64,000 bases of DNA from 55-13 sp037190145 (GCA_037190145.1 JBBCJU010000008.1:310001-374000); one strand, 5' to 3'. Counted from the first letter of the stretch, positions 26,092 to 35,081 are shown. The notes: generated by a model from the letters alone, not told the origin. Made by a program: numbers and translations.

Positions 26092-27348
26092 GTGCGGATA
26101 CTAGTGGTTGGGTCAGGAGGAAGAGAGCATGCTTTGGCTTGGAAGCTTGCTCAAGAGGCAGAGGTCATTGTTGCCCCAGGCAATGCCGGAATCGCTGAGG
26201 ACGTGCCTTGTGCGGATGTTCGTGCCAATGACTCGGCGGGCCTGTTGGCACTATGTCGAGAGAAAAGTATTGATCTGGTGGTAGTTGGGCCAGAAGATCC
26301 CTTGATCGCCGGATTAGCTGATTTTCTCAGGGAAAACGGGGTTGCCGTCTATGGCCCAGGAATGGAGGGCGCGCAGCTTGAAGGTTCAAAGGCTTTCTCC
26401 AAACAACTTATGGAAGAGGCGGGCATCTTAACGGCTCGCTATGCTTCCTTCCAGGACTCAGAACTTGCCAAAGAGTTTGCAAGGAGTCTGCACGCTGAGG
26501 GATCCATGCCAGTCATCAAGGCCAGTGGCAATGCCCTTGGCAAGGGAGTCGTGGTTGCGAACTCCATAGAGGAAGCTGAAGAAGCCATCGATATGATGAT
26601 GGTTGATCGTGAATTTGGAGAAGCGGGGTCAACCGTTGTGGTTGAGGAACGACTTCTGGGATATGAATTCTCGCTCCTCACGATATGTTCGGGCACAGAG
26701 TTCTTCAGTTTGCCGGTCGCCCAAGACTATAAGCGTGCCTTGGATGGGGACCGGGGCCCGAACACCGGGGGAATGGGCACTTACTCACCGGTTGCATCGG
26801 TACCGCCAGATTTGGTTCGCGAGGCAGAGGCTTTGGCTGTGCGTCCTATGTTGGAGCATTTGAAGGCCAAAGGGATTGACTATCGGGGAACCCTTTTCTC
26901 CGGATTTATGGTGCAAAACGGACGCCCTTATTGCTTGGAATACAACGTGCGATTTGGCGATCCTGAAACCCAGACGGTTATGCGTCGGCTTGGTGCAGGC
27001 TTTGCGTCAGCCTTGTTGGCAGCCGCTAACGGAGAAAGTATTCCCGAGATAGAAGTTCTAGATAACTCGGTGGTTACGGTGGTGGTTGCGAGCGGAGGCT
27101 ATCCGGGAAGCTACGCAAAGGGAGTTCCAGTTCAGGTTCCTTCCGATCTGCCCGATGCCGTTAAGGTGTTTCACGCCGGGACCGCGATGCAGGGCGGTCA
27201 ACTTGTTTCGAATGGCGGTCGAGTTTTAGGGGTGTCAGCGGTTGGAGATACGATTCCTGCCGCTCGTGAGGCTGCCTACCAAGTCTGCAGCGCTATTGGT
27301 TTTGAAGGAAGGCACTATCGGCAAGATATTGCGGCCGCGCCGCTCTAA
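26092..27348 (+). CDS. purD: Phosphoribosylamine--glycine ligase
   Basis: 418 residues, full length. MRILVVGSGGREHALAWKL is the family N-terminus. ATP-grasp landmarks are KASGNALGKGVVVA, VVVEERLLGYEFSLL, PNTGGMGTYSPV and LEYNVRFGDPETQ. It makes glycinamide ribonucleotide, step two of purine biosynthesis. GTG start with CATATT 6 nt upstream. No other pur gene is adjacent, so purD stands alone here. Its TAA overlaps the TAG of the convergent isomerase gene by 4 nt (CTAA). Confidence 0.97.
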   Translation: MRILVVGSGGREHALAWKLAQEAEVIVAPGNAGIAEDVPCADVRANDSAGLLALCREKSIDLVVVGPEDPLIAGLADFLRENGVAVYGPGMEGAQLEGSKAFSKQLMEEAGILTARYASFQDSELAKEFARSLHAEGSMPVIKASGNALGKGVVVANSIEEAEEAIDMMMVDREFGEAGSTVVVEERLLGYEFSLLTICSGTEFFSLPVAQDYKRALDGDRGPNTGGMGTYSPVASVPPDLVREAEALAVRPMLEHLKAKGIDYRGTLFSGFMVQNGRPYCLEYNVRFGDPETQTVMRRLGAGFASALLAAANGESIPEIEVLDNSVVTVVVASGGYPGSYAKGVPVQVPSDLPDAVKVFHAGTAMQGGQLVSNGGRVLGVSAVGDTIPAAREAAYQVCSAIGFEGRHYRQDIAAAPL

Positions 27349-28109
27349 CCGATAGATCGGTTGCCGAACGCAAGGCCTTTTGAGATGAGATAGTCATAAC
27401 TGTCTTTGACGGCCTTCATCATGTCGGTTGCGCATTCATCAAGCTCAACTACGTGCCACTTGGTGACATCTGGATTCTGGGCGTTGAGGGTTGGTCGGAT
27501 ATCCATTTTTCCAGAGCCGACGGCTACATGAGGTTCGCCGCGAACTAGGGGGCCATCTTTAACGTGAAGAAGGTGGGCTCGGTCCTGATAGGTGCGGACG
27601 ACTTGGGCAGGATCATTTTCTCCAAAGTTTGCGCACCAGTAGATGTCAATTTCTAGGTGCAGGTTCGGCACTCGTTCCATCAGATGGTCGATAGCCCACC
27701 TTCCCTCAATGATTTCGAACTCCATCCAATGGTTATGGAGACCGAAAGTGAAGCCATTTTCCTTGAGGGTTTCCACGACCGGCGCAATCCTTTCCGCTGT
27801 TTTCTTGATCGCGTCTAGATCGGCGAATTCTTCGATCCAAAAGCCAGCTACCGTTAGCTGGGTGCCCAAATCGTTAGCGGTTTCCATAAACTCTTGAACT
27901 CCATCTTCACCCGGAAACGGGCCAAAGTAGCTGCTGACCTTCATCCCCATGTCTTCAACGGTTCTACGGAACTCGGAGGCAGACATTCCGTAGCCATGCC
28001 CCTCAACGCCCTTATAGCCGATGTCAGCTAAGGCTTGGAGAACTTGGATGTGATTGCCGTCTTTGGCTAACTCACGAACCGTGTAAAGCTGAATCGAGAT
28101 GGGCTTCAT
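27345..28109 (-). CDS. Sugar phosphate isomerase/epimerase family TIM-barrel protein
   Basis: 254 residues, a complete AP-endonuclease-2-like TIM barrel. MKPISIQLYTVRE, LADIGYKGVEGHG, FGLHNHWMEFE, LHLEIDIYWCANFGEN and LLHVKDGPL are the strand ends that bring together the His, Glu and Asp metal ligands of the xylose isomerase-like family. Substrates in the family range from inosose to sugar phosphates; nothing nearby narrows it. The gene converges on purD with shared stop codons. Confidence 0.82.
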   Translation of the reverse strand: MKPISIQLYTVRELAKDGNHIQVLQALADIGYKGVEGHGYGMSASEFRRTVEDMGMKVSSYFGPFPGEDGVQEFMETANDLGTQLTVAGFWIEEFADLDAIKKTAERIAPVVETLKENGFTFGLHNHWMEFEIIEGRWAIDHLMERVPNLHLEIDIYWCANFGENDPAQVVRTYQDRAHLLHVKDGPLVRGEPHVAVGSGKMDIRPTLNAQNPDVTKWHVVELDECATDMMKAVKDSYDYLISKGLAFGNRSIG

Positions 28110-28228
28110 GATTCTCTTGAGCTTAACGGATTCCGCGTGACTATGCTAGCCAAGCTAGATTTCGAGGTTTTTCAAGACCCCGAAATGAAGCGGGGAAACG
28201 GGAATCAAAGACTACCAATAAGTCAGGT

Positions 28229-28393
28229 ATGAACGGAAATATCCTCATCGGAGTGTTGGCGGAACGAACCTCACAACCCGGATTTGGGAACATCGTTCAG
28301 TCGTACTGGTATGCCCTATTATTGGTGCCTGCGGCAGTTTTCGCAATGAAGCGATGTCGCCAGAAGCGCCGCGGCAAAGCCTTACGCTGGTGA
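28229..28393 (+). CDS. Possible 54-residue single-pass membrane protein
   Basis: Short frame from ATG 28229 to TGA 28391-28393. It contains one hydrophobic segment (YWYALLLVPAAVFAM, residues 27-40) followed immediately by a strongly basic tail (KRCRQKRRGK). That layout fits a small membrane protein with the C-terminus inside. There is no clear Shine-Dalgarno. Downstream, at 28435-28455, is an 8-bp hairpin (CAGAGCCA/TGGCTCTG). It lies in the otherwise gene-free 28110-28550 stretch. Confidence 0.35.
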   Translation: MNGNILIGVLAERTSQPGFGNIVQSYWYALLLVPAAVFAMKRCRQKRRGKALRW

Positions 28394-28550
28394 GCTCCTC
28401 CTCTCCATCCAATCAACGTTAATTAGCGGGCGATCAGAGCCATTTATTGGCTCTGTGAGTCCGCTATTGTCGTTCTGAGTAAGGGGGTTCTCTATTCGGA
28501 ATGAGGCCGGGTATTCTGACACCTGTTTTGAACCGGAGGAAGCAACACGG

Positions 28551-29792
28551 ATGACCGAAGTGATCATGCCCAAAATGGGCGACGGAATGGAGGAAGGCAC
28601 CCTCGTAGAGTGGCTTAAGAAAGAGGGCGACGCCGTTAAGTCGGGCGAGGTCATCGGCAATATCCAAACTGATAAGGCAATCTTGGAGCTAGAGGCTCCA
28701 GGGTCTGGAGTTTTGAGCGGGATCTTGGTGAAAGAGGGTGAAACAGTTCCCGTTGGTCAAGCAATCGCAGTGCTATTGAAGGATGGCGAGAAACTTCCTG
28801 AGGGATGGGGCGGATCTGCTGGTAACAGTGGTAAGCCTGCGAAAGATGCTCCGGCCGGTAAGGAGGAGACTCCGGAAGCTCCTAAGGCCGCAGCCGAGAG
28901 TGCGCCTGTTACTGAGGAACCAAAGGCCAAATCTGATTCACGAGTGAAAGCCAGCCCATTAGCGAAGAAAATTGCTAAAGAGCTAGGCGTGGATATTGCT
29001 TCTGTAAGTGGTACTGGTCCAAGTGGACGCATCGTAGAGAAGGATGTTCGCGCTGCTTCTCAAGTGAAGGGAACCGATAAGGTTGCGGCGGTAGCTGCTC
29101 CTTCGGCTGAAGATCAGACTATTTCTCTCAACCGCACACGTCAAATAACAGCAAAGCGCACAACCGAGTCCAAGCAACAAGTTCCTCATTTCTATGTCAC
29201 CGTTGAGGTGGATGTTGAGAAGATTTTGGCGTTGCGTGAGATGTTTGAAGCTGAAGAAAGCGGCAAAGTGAGCATTAACGACTTTGTGGTGAAGGCCTGT
29301 GCATTTGCTCTTCGTGATATGCCCCAGGTGAACGCGACCTTCCAAGGTCCAGCGGCTTTACTTCAATATGGCGGCGTCCATGTTGGAATCGCGGTTGCCC
29401 TTGAAGATGGCCTTACCGTTCCCGTCGTTCGAAATGCAGATCAACTTTCCTTGCGGGCGGTTAGCAGCAAGGTGAAGGATTTGGCTCGTCGAGCAAAGGA
29501 CAACAAACTAACTCTTGAAGAGTTAAGTGGCTCTACATTCTCTATTTCTAACATGGGGATGCTTGATGTCGATAACTTCTTGGCGATTGTGAACCAGCCA
29601 AACTCAGCAATTTTGGCGATTGCCTCGGTTCGCAAGAAGGTAGTGGCTACCGCGGACGATGAGATTGAGATTCGTAGCCGCATGAACATCACCTGTTCCT
29701 TCGATCACCGGGTTGCGGATGGCGCAGTTGGAGCGAAGTTCATCAATGTGGTGAAAGATTATCTAGAGAATCCAACTCGACTTTTAGCTTAG
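28551..29792 (+). CDS. Dihydrolipoamide acetyltransferase (E2), pyruvate dehydrogenase type
   Basis: 413 residues. Lipoyl domain 1-78 with lipoyl-Lys42 in NIQTDKAILELE; an Ala/Pro/Glu-rich linker; the peripheral-subunit-binding domain about 128-165 (RVKASPLAKKIAKELG, GTGPSGRIVEKDV); and the acyltransferase domain from about 190 with the canonical catalytic motif DHRVADG (His386, Asp390). It is the core of a 2-oxoacid dehydrogenase complex, most likely pyruvate. E1 and E3 genes are not adjacent. GGAGGA lies 10 nt before the ATG. A strong terminator follows. Confidence 0.9.
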   Translation: MTEVIMPKMGDGMEEGTLVEWLKKEGDAVKSGEVIGNIQTDKAILELEAPGSGVLSGILVKEGETVPVGQAIAVLLKDGEKLPEGWGGSAGNSGKPAKDAPAGKEETPEAPKAAAESAPVTEEPKAKSDSRVKASPLAKKIAKELGVDIASVSGTGPSGRIVEKDVRAASQVKGTDKVAAVAAPSAEDQTISLNRTRQITAKRTTESKQQVPHFYVTVEVDVEKILALREMFEAEESGKVSINDFVVKACAFALRDMPQVNATFQGPAALLQYGGVHVGIAVALEDGLTVPVVRNADQLSLRAVSSKVKDLARRAKDNKLTLEELSGSTFSISNMGMLDVDNFLAIVNQPNSAILAIASVRKKVVATADDEIEIRSRMNITCSFDHRVADGAVGAKFINVVKDYLENPTRLLA

Positions 29793-29816
29793 CCAAACTT
29801 TATTGGTGTACTCCTG

Positions 29817-29844
29817 AGGACTTGCTTGAGCAAGTCCTTTTTTT
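29817..29844 (+). terminator. Rho-independent terminator
   Basis: A 9-bp stem AGGACTTGC/GCAAGTCCT (29817-29825 with 29830-29838), 4-nt loop, and a run of seven T residues. It ends the E2 transcript. Confidence 0.92.
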
Positions 29845-29940
29845 GTGTTGATATTGATTTGCACGCGAGAACGAAATTTGCGCTTTAATGCGTCAAAATG
29901 CAGTGTAATATTATTTGCACATTTGAATCGGGAGAACAGA

Positions 29941-30513
29941 ATGAAACTTAGAAATGTCCTGATCGCATTAGTGGCTGCTTCAATGGCTGCGGTTGTATAC
30001 GCCCAGACGAACCAGACAAGTCAGAGTAACTCACAGTCCCAAAGTGGGAATGGCAAGACATCGTCTTGGGGGCAAAGCTCCTCCTCTTCTTCGAGCAGTG
30101 GTTGGTCTTCCTCAAACAGTTCTCGTAACGCAGGTGGTGGGCACTCTGCATCGGGAAAGGGTAATGGCAATGGAAGCGGAAATGGATCCGGATTTGGAAT
30201 CAATGGCAAGCCTACCCACGCCATTCTTTACACTCTGAGTGCTTCACAAAACGTTGGAGATGAATCCGGACAACGAACCTTTGACCAGCATGTAAAGCAT
30301 TTAGGGGAGCTACAAGCAAAAGGCAAAGTTCTTATTTTTGGACCATGGCGAGATCAACCAGGCTCAATGGCGATTGTCTTAGCTAAGTCGGATGAAGAAG
30401 CTAATGAGATTGCCAGCAACGATCCGGCGGTGAAATCAGGGGCTCTTACATTTGAGGTCCGAGCATGGAATGTAATGACACCTGTGGCAGCGCCAGCCAA
30501 GACGCGTAACTAG
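29941..30513 (+). CDS. Secreted low-complexity protein with a C-terminal YCII-like domain
   Basis: 190 residues from the ATG at 29941, which has GGGAG 6-7 nt upstream. A signal peptide ends at VYAQ (about residue 22). Residues 23-90 are Ser/Gly/Asn/Gln-rich low complexity, including a run of eight serines. The last ~95 residues resemble a YCII domain: HVKHLGELQAKGKVLIFGPW, then SDEEANEIASNDPAVKSGA and FEVRAWNVM. YCII proteins are normally small cytoplasmic ferredoxin-like proteins, so an exported version on a flexible linker is odd. The likely promoter TAATAT lies about 30 bp upstream. Its own terminator follows. Confidence 0.75.
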   Translation: MKLRNVLIALVAASMAAVVYAQTNQTSQSNSQSQSGNGKTSSWGQSSSSSSSSGWSSSNSSRNAGGGHSASGKGNGNGSGNGSGFGINGKPTHAILYTLSASQNVGDESGQRTFDQHVKHLGELQAKGKVLIFGPWRDQPGSMAIVLAKSDEEANEIASNDPAVKSGALTFEVRAWNVMTPVAAPAKTRN

Positions 30514-30526
30514 CAAAAGCATGCCG

Positions 30527-30559
30527 AAGCGGACTCAGTCTAGACCTGGGTCCGCTTTT
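30527..30559 (+). terminator. Rho-independent terminator
   Basis: A 12-bp stem (AAGCGGACTCAG, 30527-30538, with CTGGGTCCGCTT, 30546-30557, one G-T pair), 7-nt loop, and a short TTTT run. It separates the YCII gene from the rplJ leader. Confidence 0.8.
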
Positions 30560-30663
30560 CACTGCCAAAAGTAGGGAAGACTAAGGATGCAAGCATCGCT
30601 GGAGATACTTTGGGACCGAAAGTAGATCCGGGCGATTTTTTGTGCCATACTTATCGGACACTC

Positions 30664-30816
30664 TGAAGACAGCAGGTGGCGTGAAGCCATAATCGGTCCT
30701 TATCGGATCGACCAGCCGAGGGGATAGGATAGAAGAGTTAGTGCACAGGCCGATTGGCTTGTGATAAAGACTAGGGCTTCCGCCAATCACCTCCGGCGGA
30801 AGCCCTTGTTATTTTT
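30664..30816 (+). ncRNA. Ribosomal protein L10 leader with attenuator hairpin
   Basis: The 5' untranslated region of rplJL contains GACAGCAGGTG (30668-30678) and a downstream partner CCAGCCGAGG (30712-30721), the conserved parts of the L10 leader that L10(L12)4 binds for autoregulation. It is followed by an 11-bp hairpin GGGCTTCCGCC/GGCGGAAGCCC (30774-30784 with 30795-30805) and TTGTTATTTTT, a transcription attenuator located only 20 bp before the rplJ ATG. Excess L10 bound to the upstream element would favour the terminator. The upstream 30560-30663 region should hold the promoter (CATACT near 30647 is a candidate). Confidence 0.8.
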
Positions 30817-30836
30817 AGATCAGGTGCGAATACAAC

Positions 30837-31496
30837 ATGCCAACCGCAGATAAAGCACGCACAATCGAACAAGCCAAGGAGTGGTACTCCAAGTCTGTCG
30901 GCGTAGTCTTCACAGATTACAGCGGACTCAAGGTGAAGCAGATGCAGGAGCTTCGCAAGACTCTTCGAACGAAGGGTGGCGAAATTCACGTTCTGAAGAA
31001 CACTTTGTTCCGAATCGCCGCAGGCGACGACATGGCCAATATTCCCGATGACCTTCACAACGGTACAACAGCCGTTGCGTTTGTTTTTGAGAATGAAGCC
31101 GAGTGCGCCAAGGTCTTGCTCGACTACGCGAAATCAAGCAAAGTTCTTAAAGTTAAGGGCGGTTACTTTGGCAAGGCGTTTTCCGCAAAGGAAGTCGAGG
31201 CGCTTTCTGAGCTCCCACCACGCGATGTTCTCATTGCACAGGTGATTGGAGCGATCTCTGCGCCGCTCACCACCCTTGTGGGTACGGTAGAAGCCCTTTA
31301 CGCAGATCCAATCCGCGTTATTGGCGCTGTCGCCGACAAGGTGGCCGAAGGAAGTCCGCTTCCAGAAGCCAAGGCTGAAGAGGCTCCCGCTGCCGCCGCT
31401 GAAGAAGCCCCCGCAGAAGCTGCTGCCGAGACTCCCGCTGAGGAAGCTCCCGCAGAGGCCGCTGCCGACACGAATTCGGAGGAGAAGGCTGAATAG
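30837..31496 (+). CDS. rplJ: 50S ribosomal protein L10
   Basis: 219 residues, about 45 longer than E. coli L10. The conserved part covers 1-170: KEWYSKSVGVVFTDYSGL, LRKTLRTKGGEIHVLKNTL and LPPRDVLIAQVIGAISAPLTTLVG. The extra C-terminus is an Ala/Glu/Pro-rich tail of repeated EEAPAEAA units. L10 forms the stalk base and binds L7/L12 dimers through its C-terminal helix. It is transcribed with rplL after an L10 leader and lacks a strong Shine-Dalgarno. Confidence 0.97.
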   Translation: MPTADKARTIEQAKEWYSKSVGVVFTDYSGLKVKQMQELRKTLRTKGGEIHVLKNTLFRIAAGDDMANIPDDLHNGTTAVAFVFENEAECAKVLLDYAKSSKVLKVKGGYFGKAFSAKEVEALSELPPRDVLIAQVIGAISAPLTTLVGTVEALYADPIRVIGAVADKVAEGSPLPEAKAEEAPAAAAEEAPAEAAAETPAEEAPAEAAADTNSEEKAE

Positions 31497-31541
31497 CCTA
31501 TCCTTCATCAATCTATTTAACCAAGAAACCAAGGAAAGAAA

Positions 31542-31943
31542 ATGGCAACCACAGTTGAGAGTTTAGTTGATACAATCAGTGGCCTTACCGCTCTTGAGCT
31601 CAGCGAGCTCAAGAAGGCCCTCGAGGATAAGTTTGGCGTAACTGCAGCCGCCCCAATGGGTGGTTTCAATCCCGCTATGTTCGCCGGCATGGGCGGCGGT
31701 GCTGCTGGCGGCGCTGCAGCTGAGGAAGAGAAGACTGAGTTCGACGTCATCCTCGCTTCCGCAGGCGATGCTAAGTTGAACGTTATCAAGGTCGTTCGCG
31801 AGCTGACAGGCCTTGGCCTCAAAGAAGCCAAGGACCTCGTTGATGGCGCTCCACAGCCTATCAAGCAAGGCGTTAGCAAGGACGAAGCTGACAAGATCAA
31901 GAAGCAGGTCGAAGAGGCCGGCGCTAAGGTCGAAGTTAAGTAA
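31542..31943 (+). CDS. rplL: 50S ribosomal protein L7/L12
   Basis: 133 residues. N-terminal dimerisation domain (VDTISGLTALELSELKKALE), a Gly/Ala-rich hinge, and the C-terminal factor-binding domain with FDVILASAGDAKLNVIKVVRE and LGLKEAKDLVDGAP. AAGGAAAG upstream of the ATG is a good Shine-Dalgarno. It sits 45 bp after rplJ and ends the stalk-protein operon; rplA, rplK and nusG are not with it, and rpoB does not follow. Confidence 0.98.
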   Translation: MATTVESLVDTISGLTALELSELKKALEDKFGVTAAAPMGGFNPAMFAGMGGGAAGGAAAEEEKTEFDVILASAGDAKLNVIKVVRELTGLGLKEAKDLVDGAPQPIKQGVSKDEADKIKKQVEEAGAKVEVK

Positions 31944-31962
31944 GTTCTTACTTAAAGAAAGT

Positions 31963-31995
31963 AAAGCCCGCTGGAGTTATTCAGCGGGCTTTTTA
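31963..31995 (+). terminator. Rho-independent terminator of rplJL
   Basis: An 11-bp stem AAAGCCCGCTG/CAGCGGGCTTT (31963-31973 with 31982-31992) with an 8-nt loop ends in TTTTT. It also lies just before the stop of the minus-strand gene that follows. Confidence 0.92.
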
Positions 31996-31997
31996 GT

Positions 31998-32489
31998 TTA
32001 TGAAAGCTTGCCTGAAGGAAGGCTGAAAATAGAGTACAGCCACCACACGAGGCCTGAAACCGCTATGAGAAGAAGCCACCAAAAGCTTGCTGCAACATCC
32101 CAAAAGTCAAGATGGGTCCACTGAGGAGTAGATTCCCTAAACCAGAACCCCGAAACCTCAGTGCATGAACATAGCAAAGCTAGGCACCATGTAAGAACGA
32201 TTGGAAAAGCGACCAAGGTTGCCCTCCGCAGAGGTAGCCACCATTCGGGAAATTCTAGAGCGCCGACTAGGGCGGCAACAGCCCAAAAGCACAGGGATGG
32301 TAAACCAAGGAACAGGAAGGAAAACCCTGACCTTAATAGAGCGACTTGGATGAAGTGAGCAAAGCTATTGAAAGGCTCTTCCGTAGTGGCAATCTCAGCC
32401 CCCAAAATTAACGAAATCTCGGAGAAAAAGAGGATGCCCCAACTCCAATAGTAAACAAGTATTTTACTGCTGGAGCGGGGCGGACCCAT
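31998..32489 (-). CDS. Hypothetical polytopic membrane protein
   Basis: 163 residues from the ATG at 32489; the frame extends further upstream into the phospholipase gene but that part is basic and not membrane-like. Four hydrophobic segments are visible (about 12-29, 42-65, 80-102 and 128-152), rich in Trp and Phe. No known family is recognisable. It follows the phospholipase C gene on the same strand with only a 22-bp gap and could be co-transcribed. Confidence 0.6.
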   Translation of the reverse strand: MGPPRSSSKILVYYWSWGILFFSEISLILGAEIATTEEPFNSFAHFIQVALLRSGFSFLFLGLPSLCFWAVAALVGALEFPEWWLPLRRATLVAFPIVLTWCLALLCSCTEVSGFWFRESTPQWTHLDFWDVAASFWWLLLIAVSGLVWWLYSIFSLPSGKLS

Positions 32490-32511
32490 ACTTTTAGGCT
32501 GTTTGCAAATT

Positions 32512-34962
32512 TTAGGCCATCGCCGGGTCCGTGCGTAACCACTTACCGGTTTCAACTCGCCCTGCCGCTTGGATCGCAAATCCAGTAGCGCCCTCGACGG
32601 CAATCGTGACATCGTACCAACCAAAGCTGGCCTTGGTGTCTACAGTAAGGACACCTTTACCATTTGCGGCTACAGACTGTTTTTTCTCTTTGAGGCCATA
32701 AGCGTTGTCATTTGCTCGGATGGTAACAGACTTTGCTGAATTGTTAGAAATCCTAACTTCTAGGTTCCCGTTTTTCGCGTAACTAAAAGTGAAAGAAACT
32801 TTTGGATCTTCGACGGAACCTCTAAACTCCCTCAAGAATCCATTTGGACCATCTATACGAACATGGTATCGTCCTCCTTCAAACTGATCTAGATTCCAAC
32901 TGTCAGTAAGCTGAGTTCCCGATTTAACCGCGTATGAACGTGCCTGCATATTTCCGGCTGAGAAGTATGCATAAGCATTGAAAGGAGCCCCTATAGTTTT
33001 ATTACCTAATGAAATGGAGAACCTAGATTGATCGGGGCTGAGTCCCCCATCCGCAATTAGCTGGTAGGGAAGTGGGCATGCCTTACGAGTGCCTTTCTCC
33101 TGCTTAGGAATGAAATTTGATTTTTTAGGAGCCAACTTAGCCAGTTCAATGGCGGCTTCATCAAGGCCCTTATAGTTTGAGGGCGGCTGCTTGAACTTTG
33201 CCCGGTGAATGCCTTCTACCACCTTATTCCGATTGAGGGTTTCGGGCAGCTCTATCTTCTCCCCGTTGTAGGGTTGAAACGCGGAGGTAAGGTCACCACA
33301 AATGGTGCGTCGCCATTCACTAATGTTTGTTTCCCTAATGGACTTACCGGTCCTGTGAGTTAGCCATAGTTCCAAAAACTGGAGTGGAGACGTGTGGTCA
33401 AAAACTTGAGAGTTTACGCACCCTCCTCTACTCCAAGGCGATGCGATCACCATTGGAACACGGTATCCCAGACCAATTGCGCTTTCTCGGGCTTGGGCTG
33501 GGCTTTTACGAGCAGAATCACTTTCGAGCGTCACAAACTCAACAGCGGTGTCGATCCCTGGTGAAACTTTGCCGGTTTCGGGTCTTTGCGGATTTGGAGC
33601 CACATAAGGGGGGATGTGGTCAAAATATCCATCGTTCTCATCATAGGTGAGAATGAAGATGGTCTTCTTCCAGACCTCAGGGTTCTTTGTTAGGATGTCT
33701 AATGCTTCTGAAACATACCAGGCTCCATACCACGCGGCTCCTGGATGATCTGAGAAGTTGCATGGGCCAATCAGCCAAGATACAGTGGGCAGGTTGCCCG
33801 TTTCTACATCTTTACGGAACTGGTGATAGATGTCGCCCTTCGGAACTTGGACGGTTCTTTCTGTATCCTCATCCTTATAGGTGATCGTTTCCAACTGGCG
33901 ATAGTTGGGATCTCCTGCATTGATGGTGAATGCTTTTTGGTGGATACTTTTTGCTCTTGCGGAAAGCTTGTCCCAGTTTTGCTGGCTCCACTTTTCCCTC
34001 TCGACAGTAACATTGGCCAGCTGCCTCGTCTTCTCCGTGAGTTGCTTCTTAGTTTCGTCTGACTCAGGTTTTGCCTTGAGGTCTTCAATCTCCTTCGGAA
34101 GATTGTTAAATTGATTTTCTAGGTGATTTCTATAGCCGGATGCAAACCGGACGTTGTACTGGCTAAACCACTCGATCGGGTTATCCGTGAAGTTGGCCAA
34201 CCAATCTTCTTCTTCCCCTTTGAAGCCAGATGGAAGGCTTAACTCATTTTGGTAAATCTTCCAGGAAATGCCGTTATCTTCTAGTCGCTCGGGGAAAGTA
34301 GTCCAGGAAGCTTCACGACCATAGCTCACCTCTTCATTGCGTACGCAAGGTGGCTTTGAATCATCATTAGATTCCCGAACCTTTCCTGACCATAGGTACA
34401 AACGGTTAGGGGTAGTTCCAGTCAGCGATGAACAGAAATGCTGATCGCAGACCGTAAATGCGTCCGCCATTGCATAGTAGAAAGGAATGTCCTCTCGGTC
34501 GTAATAGCCGAGCGTGAGAGGCATCTTTGAATAATCTCGGTGACCAGACGGTTTTGCGACGAGCCATTTGTCGTATCGCCCTTCGTTTCTAGCATCAACC
34601 TGATTTGTCCATGAGTGAGGGAGCGACCCCATCCAAGTGGAGTTGGTCTCGTGCATGTTCAATCTGAATGGACCATAGGTTTCTCCGGCGGGATTTGTCT
34701 GGAGCCATACTGGCTTTCCATCAGCCAGACGCAATGCACGGGGATCATTAAAGCCTCGGACTCCTTGGAGCATGCCATAGCAGTGATCAAAGCTACGATT
34801 CTCCTGCATAAGAATGACTACATGCTCGGCATCTAGAAAGGTGGTGCCGGCTTCTGGATTGATCGCGAGCGCGGCTTGGATCGATTCTGGCAGCGCGTTT
34901 AGAACGCCCGCTGCACCCGAAAGTAGGGCGGCTTTTTTGAGGAACTCTCGTCTTGTGTCCAT
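32512..34962 (-). CDS. Phosphocholine-type phospholipase C, Tat-exported phosphoesterase
   Basis: 816 residues from ATG 34962, chosen because MDTRREFLKKAALLSGAAG is a classic Tat signal (RRxFLK); the upstream part of the frame is spurious. The phosphoesterase domain (PF04185 type) begins with HVVILMQENRSFDHCYGMLQGVRG and includes the nucleophile region SSLTGTTPNRLY, DENDGYFDHIPPYV and the GLGYRVPMVIASPWSRGG block. The last ~200 residues are two C-terminal beta domains typical of bacterial PLC (DUF756). Such enzymes cleave phosphatidylcholine or sphingomyelin in the periplasm or outside. Acid phosphatase activity is an alternative. Confidence 0.9.
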   Translation of the reverse strand: MDTRREFLKKAALLSGAAGVLNALPESIQAALAINPEAGTTFLDAEHVVILMQENRSFDHCYGMLQGVRGFNDPRALRLADGKPVWLQTNPAGETYGPFRLNMHETNSTWMGSLPHSWTNQVDARNEGRYDKWLVAKPSGHRDYSKMPLTLGYYDREDIPFYYAMADAFTVCDQHFCSSLTGTTPNRLYLWSGKVRESNDDSKPPCVRNEEVSYGREASWTTFPERLEDNGISWKIYQNELSLPSGFKGEEEDWLANFTDNPIEWFSQYNVRFASGYRNHLENQFNNLPKEIEDLKAKPESDETKKQLTEKTRQLANVTVEREKWSQQNWDKLSARAKSIHQKAFTINAGDPNYRQLETITYKDEDTERTVQVPKGDIYHQFRKDVETGNLPTVSWLIGPCNFSDHPGAAWYGAWYVSEALDILTKNPEVWKKTIFILTYDENDGYFDHIPPYVAPNPQRPETGKVSPGIDTAVEFVTLESDSARKSPAQARESAIGLGYRVPMVIASPWSRGGCVNSQVFDHTSPLQFLELWLTHRTGKSIRETNISEWRRTICGDLTSAFQPYNGEKIELPETLNRNKVVEGIHRAKFKQPPSNYKGLDEAAIELAKLAPKKSNFIPKQEKGTRKACPLPYQLIADGGLSPDQSRFSISLGNKTIGAPFNAYAYFSAGNMQARSYAVKSGTQLTDSWNLDQFEGGRYHVRIDGPNGFLREFRGSVEDPKVSFTFSYAKNGNLEVRISNNSAKSVTIRANDNAYGLKEKKQSVAANGKGVLTVDTKASFGWYDVTIAVEGATGFAIQAAGRVETGKWLRTDPAMA

Positions 34963-35081
34963 TTGGGTCTTTGTGACGGTACCTAGAGTTGGGGGCCTAG
35001 GTGAAAATTGATTAAGCAATCTTAATCCTAGGCGATGCCTGAGCAACTCTTCCAAAGCTGGGATAATGTCACCAGAACATT

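Noticed and set aside
31370..31490. Repeated EEAPAEAA units suggestive of a tandem repeat
   Set aside because: This is the Ala/Glu-rich C-terminal tail of L10, common low complexity and not a DNA repeat element.
32490..32624. Longer N-terminus of the membrane protein ending at 31998
   Set aside because: It would overlap the phospholipase C coding region by over 100 nt, and its residues are basic and not membrane-like; ATG 32489 is preferred.
34963..35055. Upstream 31-codon extension of the phospholipase C frame
   Set aside because: The Tat signal starts at ATG 34962; the extension has no homology and would bury the signal.
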